NCBI RefSeq assembly: GCF_000425805.1
Contig: NZ_KE384454.1
Location: forward strand, 164,674-228,673
DNA: 64,000 nucleotides
Source: Pseudomonas vranovensis DSM 16006
Lineage (GTDB): Bacteria; Pseudomonadota; Gammaproteobacteria; Pseudomonadales; Pseudomonadaceae
Direction: 5' to 3'
The notes below the pieces were generated by a model. It was not told the origin of the DNA. It saw only the letters and a list, made by a program, of their open reading frames with translations, and did not search any database. Shown in pieces: positions 8,949 to 16,968 of this stretch. Position 1 is the first letter of the stretch. Each line of letters begins with the position of its first letter. A program made the translations under genes and the position numbers.

Positions 8949-9582
8949 CAAACCCCGCCCAGGCAGCATCAAGCAAGGTTCCAGGGGGGCTGCCCGCGAT
9001 GCTGCCCAGGGTACGGTCGCCTGGCCCGCCACCTTGCTCAAGGGACGACCGCGTCAACGCCTCGACCTGTGCTGGCAGCAGCGCAGGGCCAGTGCCCACG
9101 AGCTCTGGCTGGTCATCGTCGACGCCTCGGCCTCGACCCGCCGCTACCAGGCCCTGAGCCAGGCCAAGGGCTTGCTTGCCGGGTTCTTCGATCAGGCCTA
9201 CCGGCAACGGGCGCGCTTGACCTTGCTCACGGCCAGCGGCAACACCCCTACCTGGCAGCGCCATGGCCTCAAGGCATCAGCGGCATTGCAGCCGTGGCTT
9301 GAAAACCTCGGCGCCGGTGGCGGTACGCCGTTGCTGGCAGCCTTGGAACAGGCACGTCATTGGCTGCAGGCCCGACAGCGTCAGTTTCCGGCCGAACAAC
9401 AACGTTGCCTGGTGCTGACCGACGGCCGGCTCAAGGCCTGGGACCCGGTGGCGCCACTGCCGTGCCCAAGTTTGCTGGTGGATATGGAGCGCGCAGCGGT
9501 ACGCCTGGGGCGTGCGCGTATATTGGCGCAGCAATTAAATGCCAACTACCAGGCGATAGACAGTTTCAAGGTGATTGAATAA
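8914..9582 (+). CDS. chlD: VWA half of ChlD, reached by -1 frameshift
   Basis: Reading from 8914 in the -1 frame gives 222 residues with no stop: a basic Pro/Arg-rich linker, the ChlD-type GTVAWPATLLKGRPRQRLDL segment, then a von Willebrand A domain with a MIDAS motif (VIVDASAS). Fused to residues 1-331 of the zero-frame product, this makes a protein of about 553 residues like full ChlD, the medium chelatase subunit (CobT role). The linker carries conserved residues upstream of the first usable start (TTG 9034), which argues against simple independent initiation there. A separate short product from TTG 9034 remains possible. Confidence 0.85.
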   Translation, partial: ALSIRRPRSADAKPRPGSIKQGSRGAARDAAQGTVAWPATLLKGRPRQRLDLCWQQRRASAHELWLVIVDASASTRRYQALSQAKGLLAGFFDQAYRQRARLTLLTASGNTPTWQRHGLKASAALQPWLENLGAGGGTPLLAALEQARHWLQARQRQFPAEQQRCLVLTDGRLKAWDPVAPLPCPSLLVDMERAAVRLGRARILAQQLNANYQAIDSFKVIE

Positions 9583-9641
9583 TAAAGGCGCGTACGGATC
9601 GCTACGGAAAACAGTGCGGCAACGTGTCGCACTATAAAGAA

Positions 9642-9663
9642 CGGGCAACTAGAAAGTTGCCCG
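9642..9663. terminator. hairpin between convergent chlD and the next gene
   Basis: CGGGCAACT (9642-9650) pairs perfectly with AGTTGCCCG (9655-9663) around an AGAA loop. It lies 60 bases after the chlD stop and 18 bases from the stop of the leftward gene. There is no clear U-tract on either strand, so termination strength is uncertain. Confidence 0.5.
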
Positions 9664-9680
9664 ATGTGTAAGGTGCAACG

Positions 9681-9947
9681 TTACTTTGGCATTGACCAGG
9701 GTTGCAGGTCGTAGCCTTTTTCACTCAGTTCGGCACGCACTTCTTCGATCAGGTGCGCGAGTTGCGCAGGGTCGGTATAGGTGCTGCTGGGCACCTGTTT
9801 GCTACCGATACGGGTGCTGGTCCGGTCGATCACTGCCAGGCTCAGTTCGCCAGTACCGTTAGGCGAATCCCAGGCTACACACTGGAAGGGCTCGAAGGCG
9901 TGGTCGGCAATCAGCAGTGCTTCGTTGACACGGAGCGGGGCATTCAT
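9681..9947 (-). CDS. small conserved hypothetical protein
   Basis: This 88-residue protein has no signal peptide or membrane segment. It looks soluble and mixed alpha/beta, with a C-terminal amphipathic helix (DPAQLAHLIEEVRAELSEKG). I do not recognise a domain. It resembles uncharacterised Pseudomonas proteins of similar length, but I cannot name a family. It is transcribed away from the sigma-54 activator gene and shares the 318-base region 9948-10265 with it. Its ribosome binding site is weak (GAGAGACC). Coding status is supported by codon use and by its closure between two regulatory regions. Confidence 0.65.
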   Translation of the reverse strand: MNAPLRVNEALLIADHAFEPFQCVAWDSPNGTGELSLAVIDRTSTRIGSKQVPSSTYTDPAQLAHLIEEVRAELSEKGYDLQPWSMPK

Positions 9948-10077
9948 GGGTTCGGTCTCTCTGTGGGCCCAAACAAAAAATAAAGTACCGTGCGTTGTGC
10001 AGCGGTGAGTTACTTGTACTGATGCACGCAGTACCGGGTGGAGTCACATGCAGGTTTATAATTTTTTTGTTTTCGAC

Positions 10078-10091
10078 AAAAAAGTTGTAAC
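10078..10091. promoter_or_regulatory. 14-bp box AAAAAAGTTGTAAC, copy 1
   Basis: The sequence AAAAAAGTTGTAAC recurs exactly at 17040-17053 upstream of fapA and was not noticed elsewhere in the window. This copy is 174 bases upstream of the sigma-54 activator gene, in the 318-base gap 9948-10265. The rest of that gap is AT-rich, with a weak TTTTTTGT/ACAAAAAA inverted repeat at about 10062-10083. I could not find a convincing -24/-12 or -35/-10 promoter in it. Confidence 0.45.
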
Positions 10092-10265
10092 AGGCGTCCA
10101 CTCTGACGTTGAAAGTTGACGAAAATTCCCCGCCGTCAATTTATCGTCCCTGCTTTGCAGACAGACGGTAGTGGGCGTCTGACGCATCGTTGCTACTGTT
10201 ACAAACGGGCCTGCCAACGTGCTGTTTCTATTTAAAATTCCAACATTTGGCGCCAAGGAAAGGTC

Positions 10266-11591
10266 ATGCTCGAACCTTCGTCCAACCGCCGTTTGCTGAT
10301 CGTCGATCCCTGCGATGATTGTCACCGTTTGTTACCTGGGCTGCGTAATGTCGGCTGGGACGTGTACAGCTGTACTTTGTCCTCGGCCCAGGAATATCCC
10401 TGCGACGTCGGCTTGTTGCGTTTGCAGGCCTCGCACCTGCAGCACCCCGATGCGGTGAAAGACCTCATCAGCCGCAGCAACACCGAATGGATTGCCGTTC
10501 TCAGCCCTGATGAGTTGCGCACCCAGAACGTCGGCGACTTCGTGTGCGAATGGTTTTTCGACTTTCACACCTTGCCCTTCGATGTCTCCCGGGTGCAGGT
10601 CACTATTGGCCGGGCCTTCGGCATGGCACGCCTGCGCGGCAAGGGCAATGTCCATGTCGATGGCACCGAGCATGAATTGCTGGGGGACAGCCGGCCGATC
10701 CGCGAACTGCGCAAGTTGCTCAGCAAGCTGGCGCCCACCGAGTCGCCGGTGCTGATTCGCGGGGAGAGCGGTACCGGCAAGGAGCTGGTGGCGCGCACGT
10801 TGCATCGCCAATCCCAGCGCCGCGACAAGCCCTTCGTGCCGATCAACTGCGGCGCCATTCCCGAACACCTGATCCAGTCCGAACTGTTCGGCCATGAGAA
10901 AGGCGCGTTTACCGGCGCTCATCAACGCAAGATCGGGCGTATCGAAGCCGCCCATGGCGGTACCTTGTTTCTCGATGAAATCGGCGACCTGCCGCTGGAG
11001 CTGCAAGCCAATCTGCTGCGGTTTCTACAGGAAAAGCACATCGAGCGTGTCGGTGGCAGCCAGCCGATCGACGTGGATGTGCGGGTCCTGGCGGCCACCC
11101 ACGTCGATCTGGAAAAGGCCATCGAGAGCGGGCGCTTTCGCGAAGACCTCTATTACCGGCTCAATGTGCTGCAAGTGGTCACTGCGCCCCTGCGTGACCG
11201 GCATGGCGACTTGTCGATGCTGGCCAGCCATTTCTCCCATTTCTACAGCCTGGAAACCGGGCGGCGCCCGCGCAGCTTCAGTGAAGACGCCCTGGTAGCG
11301 ATGGGCAAGCACGACTGGCCGGGCAATGTACGTGAACTGGCCAACCGGGTCAGGCGTGGCCTGGTCCTGGCCGAAGGGCGGCAGATCGAGGCCCAGGACT
11401 TGGGATTGGCGACCCAGCATGCGTTCGCAGCCAGCATGGGTACCCTCGAAGACTACAAGCACCGGGCCGAACGCCAGGCGTTGTGCGATGTACTCAACCG
11501 GCACAGCGACAATTTGAGTATTGCTGCCAAGGTGCTGGGCATCTCACGGCCGACCTTCTACCGGTTGCTGCACAAGCATCAGATCCGTTGA
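10266..11591 (+). CDS. sigma-54-dependent transcriptional activator, probable fap regulator
   Basis: The 441-residue protein has three parts: an N-terminal receiver-like domain (residues 1-125) lacking a clear phospho-acceptor set, an AAA+ domain with Walker A GESGTGKE (near 166), an intact sigma-54 contact loop GAFTGA (near 213) and Walker B GGTLFLDEIGDL, and a Fis-type helix-turn-helix at 395-441. The degenerate receiver resembles VpsR/FleQ-like regulators, some of which bind c-di-GMP; that is family knowledge, not seen here. The ATG has a good AAGGAAAGG site. It lies tail-to-tail with fapF, and the shared 14-bp box suggests it drives fapA and perhaps itself. Confidence 0.88.
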   Translation: MLEPSSNRRLLIVDPCDDCHRLLPGLRNVGWDVYSCTLSSAQEYPCDVGLLRLQASHLQHPDAVKDLISRSNTEWIAVLSPDELRTQNVGDFVCEWFFDFHTLPFDVSRVQVTIGRAFGMARLRGKGNVHVDGTEHELLGDSRPIRELRKLLSKLAPTESPVLIRGESGTGKELVARTLHRQSQRRDKPFVPINCGAIPEHLIQSELFGHEKGAFTGAHQRKIGRIEAAHGGTLFLDEIGDLPLELQANLLRFLQEKHIERVGGSQPIDVDVRVLAATHVDLEKAIESGRFREDLYYRLNVLQVVTAPLRDRHGDLSMLASHFSHFYSLETGRRPRSFSEDALVAMGKHDWPGNVRELANRVRRGLVLAEGRQIEAQDLGLATQHAFAASMGTLEDYKHRAERQALCDVLNRHSDNLSIAAKVLGISRPTFYRLLHKHQIR

Positions 11592-11599
11592 ACTGCGCT

Positions 11600-11647
11600 C
11601 GCGGGGCTAGCCCGTGCCTACGGTAGGAGCGGGCTTGCCCCGCGAAG
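11600..11647. repeat. REP element
   Basis: An imperfect palindrome starts CGCGGGGCTAGCCCG and ends with a GGAGCGGGCTTGCCCCGCG arm, the typical REP of the P. putida group. It lies between the convergent activator gene and fapF. Related copies are at 38309-38356 and 47941-47990. Confidence 0.75.
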
Positions 11648-11656
11648 GATTCAATG

Positions 11657-11681
11657 AAAAGCCCGCCGAAGCGGGCTTTTT
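11657..11681. terminator. bidirectional intrinsic terminator
   Basis: GCCCGC and GCGGGC pair around a CGAA loop and are flanked by AAAA on the left and TTTTT on the right. It should therefore work in both directions. It separates the rightward sigma-54 activator gene from the leftward fap operon, whose last gene fapF ends 15 bases away. Confidence 0.88.
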
Positions 11682-11695
11682 CGTGGGCGCGAGGC

Positions 11696-12976
11696 TCAGA
11701 AGTAGTATGGGAATTTCAAGCTGAAAGAAAAGTCCGGCGAGTCGTCGGTAAGGCCGATGGAAAGGTTCGGCACGATGGTCAGGTTGTCGGTGGCGGCCAG
11801 CGTCATGCCGATGTTGAAGTTCGCCGCGTTGTAGTCGCTGCTGGGGACCGATTGCCAGTCGCCGCCATCGGGTTTGATCTTGCTCTTGCTGGAGAACTGG
11901 TCGGTGAACGAGAACGACATACTCATCTTCTCGTTCAAGGCAAACGCAATACCGGCACCAATCTGCCAGGAGTCGCCGAGTTTCACGTCGCCTGGGACTT
12001 TGGTGTTGATCGTGGGGCTGATGTCGCTGAACGAATCCTCCATGTTGTAGGTGTAGGACAGGCTGCCGAAGAGCACGGCGGGGTCAAAGGTCTTGACCAG
12101 CGAGATACCCGGAGTGATCGCCCAGACGCCGTTGCCGGTCGGGAGGTCTTCAGGTACCGAAAGGTTGTCGTTGGTGGGGTCGTTGACCAGTTTGATGCCG
12201 TAGGGATCATCACCAGTGGGTGCCTTGACCCGCAACGTGACCACGGCGTCAGGCAGGTTTTCCGATTCGTCGAGGAACTTGTAGGCCACACCGACGTTGA
12301 CATCGCCGATGGTGGGGTCGCGCTTGACGGTTGCGTCAGATGACACCGGCCCCGCGCCGCCTGCGCCGCCAGACGAGTAGGTGGACTCGCGGTAGATGAC
12401 CGGCACGTTGATATCGAACTGCCAACGCTGGTCCAGGTTGTAGCGTGCGGTCAGGTCCAGGGTCCAGTTATCGGCCTTGATACGGTCGAGGTTGATGTTG
12501 CCAAGGAAGATCGAGTCCAGGGCCAGGAAGCCGTTGAGCACCAGGGCTCGGGTATCGTAGTGGGTGTAGGTCAGGCCGGTCTCGACGCTGAACTTGCCGC
12601 CACCGAAGAAGCCGCTGGCTTCGTCATAGAGGTTGGAAACGCTCTGTGCCGGCTCCGAATCTTCCTTGAGCGACTGGCCGTAGGAGCTGCCTGTGGTCCC
12701 GGGTGCGCCTGCAGCCACGGTCTGGCCACCCCGGGTGGGTTCGGCGGGGGATTTTGTCAGGCGTTTGGGCTGCGGCGTGACGGGTGTTTCTTCGACCTGG
12801 CGAACGCGCTGTTCAAGCACCATCAGCGCGTTCTGCTGTGCTTCGTAACGCTGTTTCAACTCCATCAGTTCTTGTTTTAGTGCCTCGACCTGGGGGTCGG
12901 GTGCTGCGTGGAGCAATGTCGCTGGAGTCAGGCTACTTAAAACGACAATAGCTCTGAACGTTAACGATCGGTGCAT
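11696..12976 (-). CDS. fapF: Fap amyloid secretion outer-membrane porin FapF
   Basis: FapF is the trimeric outer-membrane pore that exports the amyloid subunits. The 426-residue protein has a signal peptide (cleavage after LLHA), a heptad-like coiled coil at about residues 27-63 (VEALKQELMELKQRYEAQQ), a Pro/Gly-rich linker to about 115, and a C-terminal beta barrel ending in the usual aromatic pattern (SLKFPYYF). Order and content match known FapF. It is the last gene of the operon, 46 bases after fapE. The linker is thought to control gating of the barrel. Confidence 0.93.
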   Translation of the reverse strand: MHRSLTFRAIVVLSSLTPATLLHAAPDPQVEALKQELMELKQRYEAQQNALMVLEQRVRQVEETPVTPQPKRLTKSPAEPTRGGQTVAAGAPGTTGSSYGQSLKEDSEPAQSVSNLYDEASGFFGGGKFSVETGLTYTHYDTRALVLNGFLALDSIFLGNINLDRIKADNWTLDLTARYNLDQRWQFDINVPVIYRESTYSSGGAGGAGPVSSDATVKRDPTIGDVNVGVAYKFLDESENLPDAVVTLRVKAPTGDDPYGIKLVNDPTNDNLSVPEDLPTGNGVWAITPGISLVKTFDPAVLFGSLSYTYNMEDSFSDISPTINTKVPGDVKLGDSWQIGAGIAFALNEKMSMSFSFTDQFSSKSKIKPDGGDWQSVPSSDYNAANFNIGMTLAATDNLTIVPNLSIGLTDDSPDFSFSLKFPYYF

Positions 12977-13022
12977 GGGTTAGCCGTCCCTTCTGACTAC
13001 ATTTGATGAGACAGAGCGTAGA

Positions 13023-13799
13023 TCAGAATCCGGGTGTGCGAAGGCCTTTGAGCTGGTCCAGGCTTCCGCTGAGCGCCCCGGCCGTCGGCACGTTCTCGCG
13101 TAGCACGACATTGAGGGAGGTCAGGTTGGTGACCCGGTTGCCAGCGCCGAGCAGGGTGGTGTTCTGCATCAGCCCGCCCTGGGCAAGCCGTTGCATGGCA
13201 CTGCCCTGGTTGTTGTTGGCGACGATGTTCATTTGCACACCTGTGCCGCTTGAGGTAACGCTCATCGAACCTGCTTCGTTGGAGATGACCGCCGGTGTAT
13301 TTGCGGCCAAGGCATTGCCCTGTGTTTGAATGGCCGGTGCTTCGTTGGCCTTGGTGACGTTGATATCGACGTTGTTGTAGGCGGTATTATAGTCGCCGGC
13401 AGCCCGCACGACCTGGGTGACGCCTTCGGTGGTGCTCAGGCCAGCGCCACCGGTGACGGTACCGGTGCCGGGGTTGGGCGAGGTGACGGTGTTGGTGCTG
13501 GCGGTTTGTGGCTGTGCCGTGGTCGTGGTTTTTTCCTCGAAAGTCGACACGTAGAACTGTGGTTTGAGGGTCGCTTGCTGAACTTGTAGCGAGGCTTTTG
13601 CGCCGATCAAATCACCTTGGGCGTTTTGCCAGGTGGTGCTCATGACCACGCCAAAGCTGATGATCCGTCCAGGCATCACATAGCGGCCCCGCAGGTTCGC
13701 CAGTTCCTGGTCTTTCAATTCGATGGGTTTGAGTATCTGTGCCTGGCTTGGCAGGCTGGCGGCCATGCACAGCACGGCGACCCAGATTGAAGTTTTCAT
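13023..13799 (-). CDS. fapE: Fap extracellular component FapE
   Basis: The 258-residue product has a signal peptide (MKTSIWVAVLCMAASLPSQA) and the conserved N-terminal ELANLRGRYVMPGRIISFGV segment of the FapE family. The middle is rich in Thr, Gln and Asn, and the C-terminus is QLKGLRTPGF. FapE is a minor, secreted fibril-associated protein whose role is not well settled. The ATG at 13799 has a GGGAG site seven bases upstream; an open frame runs further but lacks one. It lies 33 bases after fapD and 46 before fapF. Confidence 0.9.
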   Translation of the reverse strand: MKTSIWVAVLCMAASLPSQAQILKPIELKDQELANLRGRYVMPGRIISFGVVMSTTWQNAQGDLIGAKASLQVQQATLKPQFYVSTFEEKTTTTAQPQTASTNTVTSPNPGTGTVTGGAGLSTTEGVTQVVRAAGDYNTAYNNVDINVTKANEAPAIQTQGNALAANTPAVISNEAGSMSVTSSGTGVQMNIVANNNQGSAMQRLAQGGLMQNTTLLGAGNRVTNLTSLNVVLRENVPTAGALSGSLDQLKGLRTPGF

Positions 13800-13832
13800 T
13801 GGATACTCCCGGAGCCTCATGCTCCCTTGTCA

Positions 13833-14516
13833 TTAGAAGAAGTCGCTTTGGATGAATCCGAAATCCATCAACTCTGCGTCTTGCACCGGGGTAAAGGCGT
13901 TGACACGGTTCTTGGCAGTCAGCGGCAGCGGTGGGTCGAGCAAGGCGTTGGTCTTGTCGTAACCCTTGCCGATGACGGCGAAAATGATGCCGTTCCAGCC
14001 TTTGACAAAATCATCGATCTTGTAGCGTTTGTGGCCCAACACCGGATCACCGATGTACACCCATTCCTTGTCGACTTTCTGCATGACGACAAAGTGCTTG
14101 TAGCCACGGATGTCCAGCAGGACCACGGTGGGAATGCGAATACTGTGCAAGGTTTCGGGTTGGACCCGGTAGCCGCGGGCACGCATGCCCAGGCTTTCCA
14201 CGTACTTCTTCATGTCGAGCATGGAGAAGCCCTGGACGCGCACCAGATCCTGATCGGCATGTGCAAGCATGCCCTCGATGATCTGCGCTTCATCCACATC
14301 CAGCCAGTAGGCCTGGCGCAAAATGGTCGCCAGCGACGCTGCACCACAACTGAAATCGGTTTTCTGTTGCACCAGGTCGGCAAATTTACGTTCGCGTACG
14401 CTCTGGATGGGCTTGTACACCACCGCGCCACCCGGCAACAGCACGGTCAGTGGCATCTGGGCTGCTTCGCCCTGGCTGGCCAGGCAAAGCAGAAACGCCA
14501 AAGCGATGTTGCGCAT
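13833..14516 (-). CDS. fapD: Fap C39-family peptidase FapD
   Basis: FapD is a periplasmic cysteine-protease-like protein needed for fibril export. The 227-residue product has a signal peptide (cleavage after QGEA), then a C39 domain. The catalytic triad can be assigned: Cys57 in TDFSCGAAS, His141 in YKHFVVMQ and Asp157 in YIGDPVLG. The start was placed at MRNIALAF because upstream frame sequence runs through a terminator hairpin. It is separated from fapC by 64 bases that contain this terminator, so fapDEF depend on read-through or a separate promoter. Confidence 0.92.
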   Translation of the reverse strand: MRNIALAFLLCLASQGEAAQMPLTVLLPGGAVVYKPIQSVRERKFADLVQQKTDFSCGAASLATILRQAYWLDVDEAQIIEGMLAHADQDLVRVQGFSMLDMKKYVESLGMRARGYRVQPETLHSIRIPTVVLLDIRGYKHFVVMQKVDKEWVYIGDPVLGHKRYKIDDFVKGWNGIIFAVIGKGYDKTNALLDPPLPLTAKNRVNAFTPVQDAELMDFGFIQSDFF

Positions 14517-14541
14517 GATCGTACGCCTCCCTGGTTGTCGT

Positions 14542-14566
14542 GAAAAAGGCCCCCCGAAGGGGGCCT
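14542..14566 (-). terminator. intrinsic terminator between fapC and fapD
   Basis: Read leftward, AGGCCCCC and GGGGGCCT pair around TTCG with a further G, followed by TTTTT. The stem is GC-perfect and the U-tract immediate. It lies 14 bases after the fapC stop and 26 before the fapD start, inside what is otherwise one six-gene operon. It should lower fapDEF transcription relative to fapABC. Confidence 0.85.
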
Positions 14567-14580
14567 CCAAGCCACAGCGT

Positions 14581-15852
14581 TTACATCGAGGTGTTGGAGA
14601 TGGCCAGCGAGTTGCTCTGCTGGTTGCCGACACCGGCTGCCACGTTCACGCCCAGGTTGCCGCTGCCGCCGTTGACCGAGCCACTGAGGGTTGCGGTGTT
14701 GGTGACAGGGTTGGCCCAGCCGGTTGGAGTCAAGATCTGGAAGGAGACAGTATTGCTCATTTCATATGCATTGGCCTCCCCGTAGAGCTTGGTCACGTCA
14801 AGCGAGGATTCGGACTCTTTGCTGCCCGATTTTTCGTACGAAGACGAGGACTTTTTGTCGAACGAAGCATCGAACGATTTTTCAAACGCCGATTTTGCCT
14901 TCGCGTCGAGCGATGCGTTCAGATTGCCCTCCACGGAGTTGGTGGTGCTGCTGTCGTGCCAGCCGTGTTCGTGAGACACAGTGTGGGACGCGTCAAACCC
15001 GGCTTCCAGAGAAACGCTCAAAGACGCTTTCTGCGAGCCGCTGGCGTCGAATCCAACCGAGCCACTCGACTTGTTGCTCTGCTTGCCAGCCGCTTCCCAG
15101 CTCGAAGACGAGCTCGTATCGACGCTCAGTGCAGACCCCTTCAGAGAAGAGGACGAGCCACTGGCCGACTTGGTCAACGTAATCGTATCCAGGCGATAGG
15201 TGCGATCGGCGTTGTTGTTCACCACCAGGCCAGGACCATCCTGATCGGCGGAGGCGGTTGCGGTTGCGTTGCCGAGTGGGGCGTTGGAGTTGGCAATTGC
15301 CATGGTGTTTTTCTGCTGGTTCAGGTCGCCGCCAGCAATGTTGATCCCCATGTTGCCGCTGCCATTGTTGGCCGAGGCGCTCAGCACAGCAGAAGCTTGG
15401 CTGCCGTAGTTGTCGACTTTGTTGTTGTTGCTGTATTGCTTGACTTTGGCTTCAGCGTTGGCCATGCCGAACACGAAGCTGTTGTCGAGTTCGGATTCTG
15501 CGCCAGCGTTAGCAATGGCAGCGGCGTTGTCTTGTTGGTTGCCAGCACCTGCCGCCACGTTGACACCCACGTTACCGCTGGTACCGGTGGCGGAGCTGCT
15601 CATCTCAGCTTCGTTGATGGTGCCTTCGTTGCGGATTTTGTTGTTGGTGCTGCTTTGCTTGTCCCACGCATTGGCGGTCGCATAGACCGGGACTTTGGTT
15701 GGAGGCGGGGTGTGGGGGTTGTGGTTATTGTTGTTGTGGTGATGGTTATTGTTGTTGTGATTGTTGTTATTGCCTTGCCCTGCTTGTACAGCAACAGCCA
15801 TGACCGCAGCAATTGCGAAAACCAGAGGCTTGAGTGCCATCGAAGGTTTCAT
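14581..15852 (-). CDS. fapC: major functional amyloid subunit FapC
   Basis: The 423-residue fibril subunit has a signal peptide (1-24), a poly-Asn/His stretch (27-47) and three imperfect amyloid repeats. Their cores are GNVGVNVAAGAGNQQ (93-107), GNMGINIAGGDLNQQ (166-180) and GNLGVNVAAGVGNQQ (398-412). The first linker is short. The second (about 190-380) is long, Ser/Lys-rich and charged, with SSSS runs. No cysteine occurs anywhere and the protein ends SNTSM. The ATG is set by GGAG six bases upstream. It follows fapB by 51 bases. The large second linker is unlike the short ones known from well-studied strains, though linkers do vary in this family. Confidence 0.94.
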   Translation of the reverse strand: MKPSMALKPLVFAIAAVMAVAVQAGQGNNNNHNNNNHHHNNNNHNPHTPPPTKVPVYATANAWDKQSSTNNKIRNEGTINEAEMSSSATGTSGNVGVNVAAGAGNQQDNAAAIANAGAESELDNSFVFGMANAEAKVKQYSNNNKVDNYGSQASAVLSASANNGSGNMGINIAGGDLNQQKNTMAIANSNAPLGNATATASADQDGPGLVVNNNADRTYRLDTITLTKSASGSSSSLKGSALSVDTSSSSSWEAAGKQSNKSSGSVGFDASGSQKASLSVSLEAGFDASHTVSHEHGWHDSSTTNSVEGNLNASLDAKAKSAFEKSFDASFDKKSSSSYEKSGSKESESSLDVTKLYGEANAYEMSNTVSFQILTPTGWANPVTNTATLSGSVNGGSGNLGVNVAAGVGNQQSNSLAISNTSM

Positions 15853-15903
15853 GGTGATTCTCCGTACTTTATTTTAGGTTAAGTGTTGTTGCTTACCTTT
15901 GGG

Positions 15904-16476
15904 TCAATCCGCGACCCGGACGTTGAGGGTGTTGGCCATTCGGTTCCCCACCCCTGCGCTCTGATTCAACTGAATGACTCCACGGCTACCGGTGAAGGCC
16001 TGGTCACTGGTAGTGACCTGGCGATAGCCGGGTGCTGAGTCAGTTGGATCGGAGTTGTTGAGCAGCGCCACGTTCTGTTGCATGAGGACGCTGTCGTCGA
16101 TGTTCTGCGGTTGATTGCTGATGCTGATCCGCAGTGCGTTGGCTTGCTGGGTGGCAGCGCCCGCGCTCTGGTTGACGCCCAGGGCGCCGCTGCCGTTGCT
16201 GAAGGAGTCACCCTGGATGCTGGCCCCGGCATCCATCGCCGGGCTCACCTGGGTGCGCAGGCGTTGACGGATCTCGGTGGTCGCGCTGGCGTTGTGGCCA
16301 GTGGCGAAGGCCCGGGCGTTGGCCTGCTGCTGCAGGTCGCCAGCCGCCTGATTGACTGTGAGGTTGCCCTGGTATTGCATGCCGGTATTGTCGATCTCGG
16401 CGGTGTTGGTCACAGGGGGTTGGGCGAAGGCCGATGCACTGCAGAACGAGGCCAGAATCAGCAGCGTATGCTTCAT
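15904..16476 (-). CDS. fapB: amyloid nucleator FapB
   Basis: FapB is the minor amyloid subunit thought to nucleate FapC fibres. The 190-residue protein has a signal peptide (cleavage after SAFA) and three repeats of the Fap type: GNLTVNQAAGDLQQQANA (37-54), GALGVNQSAGAATQQANA (97-114) and GVIQLNQSAGVGNRMANT (166-183). The mature protein has no cysteine. A GGAGG site lies nine bases before the ATG. It starts one base after fapA ends, so the two are likely translationally coupled. Confidence 0.93.
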   Translation of the reverse strand: MKHTLLILASFCSASAFAQPPVTNTAEIDNTGMQYQGNLTVNQAAGDLQQQANARAFATGHNASATTEIRQRLRTQVSPAMDAGASIQGDSFSNGSGALGVNQSAGAATQQANALRISISNQPQNIDDSVLMQQNVALLNNSDPTDSAPGYRQVTTSDQAFTGSRGVIQLNQSAGVGNRMANTLNVRVAD

Positions 16477-16477
16477 C

Positions 16478-16915
16478 TCACTTGCCTCCGGTCAGGATCT
16501 GCAGCGGCGCCAGGCCTTTCTGCACACTGGAGTTGACCATGTTGGAAATGCCGTTTCCGGAGTTGCCGGTACGTCCACCGGCCAAATTCGGCAACTGGGT
16601 CTGGTTGTTGATATTGGTGCCGATGTTGCTGGTCTGTTGATTGATCAGCGCGTTGATCCCGGAGCCACTGCTGATCGAGGCAAAGTCACCGTCGCTCAAC
16701 TCGTTTGTCTGCTTGAGAATGTGCGCCGAGGGGTTAGTGTTGACAGTGACCGGGTTGGGGTCCGGTACCAGGGGCGGGCGCATGGCGTTGCGCGGCTGCA
16801 CATCGCGGGTGATGACGACGATGCCGTTCTCGGCCTGGACCGGCAAGCTGACGCTTGATCCCAAAGCGCATCCAGCAAGCAGGAGGTGAAAAATGCCTTT
16901 GTCTATTTTTCCCAC
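16478..16915 (-). CDS. fapA: Fap operon first protein FapA
   Basis: FapA is a periplasmic chaperone-like protein that affects which subunit forms the fibre. The 145-residue product has a signal peptide (cleavage after LPVQA) and an Asn/Ser/Gly-rich body with NTNPSAHILKQTNEL and GISNMVNSSVQKGLAPLQ, matching FapA. It begins with GTG, supported by AAGGA nine bases upstream; no in-frame ATG fits the signal peptide. It is the first gene of the operon and lies about 43 bases downstream of the predicted sigma-54 start site. Confidence 0.9.
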   Translation of the reverse strand: MGKIDKGIFHLLLAGCALGSSVSLPVQAENGIVVITRDVQPRNAMRPPLVPDPNPVTVNTNPSAHILKQTNELSDGDFASISSGSGINALINQQTSNIGTNINNQTQLPNLAGGRTGNSGNGISNMVNSSVQKGLAPLQILTGGK

Positions 16916-16968
16916 GATCCAATTCCTTCTTCGGAGGTGCTGGTCCTGTTCAGCGTTGCGAGGAAGAG

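Noticed and set aside
8908..9036. chlD split read as a pseudogene or sequencing error
   Set aside because: The A6G run could hide an indel, but the in-phase canonical heptamer, the hairpin at the right distance and the known family behaviour make a functional frameshift far more likely.
10062..10083. TTTTTTGT/ACAAAAAA inverted repeat as a terminator
   Set aside because: The stem is almost entirely A-T with no GC core, and no transcript clearly ends there; it more likely reflects an AT-rich regulatory region.
10092..10265. sigma-54 promoter ahead of the activator gene
   Set aside because: No GG-N10-GC match with reasonable flanks was found between the 14-bp box and the start codon.
14323..15882. 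519-codon plus-strand open frame opposite fapC
   Set aside because: It mirrors the Ser/Asn codons of fapC; the predicted protein is Val/Val-Gly runs and Arg-rich stretches without any family pattern.
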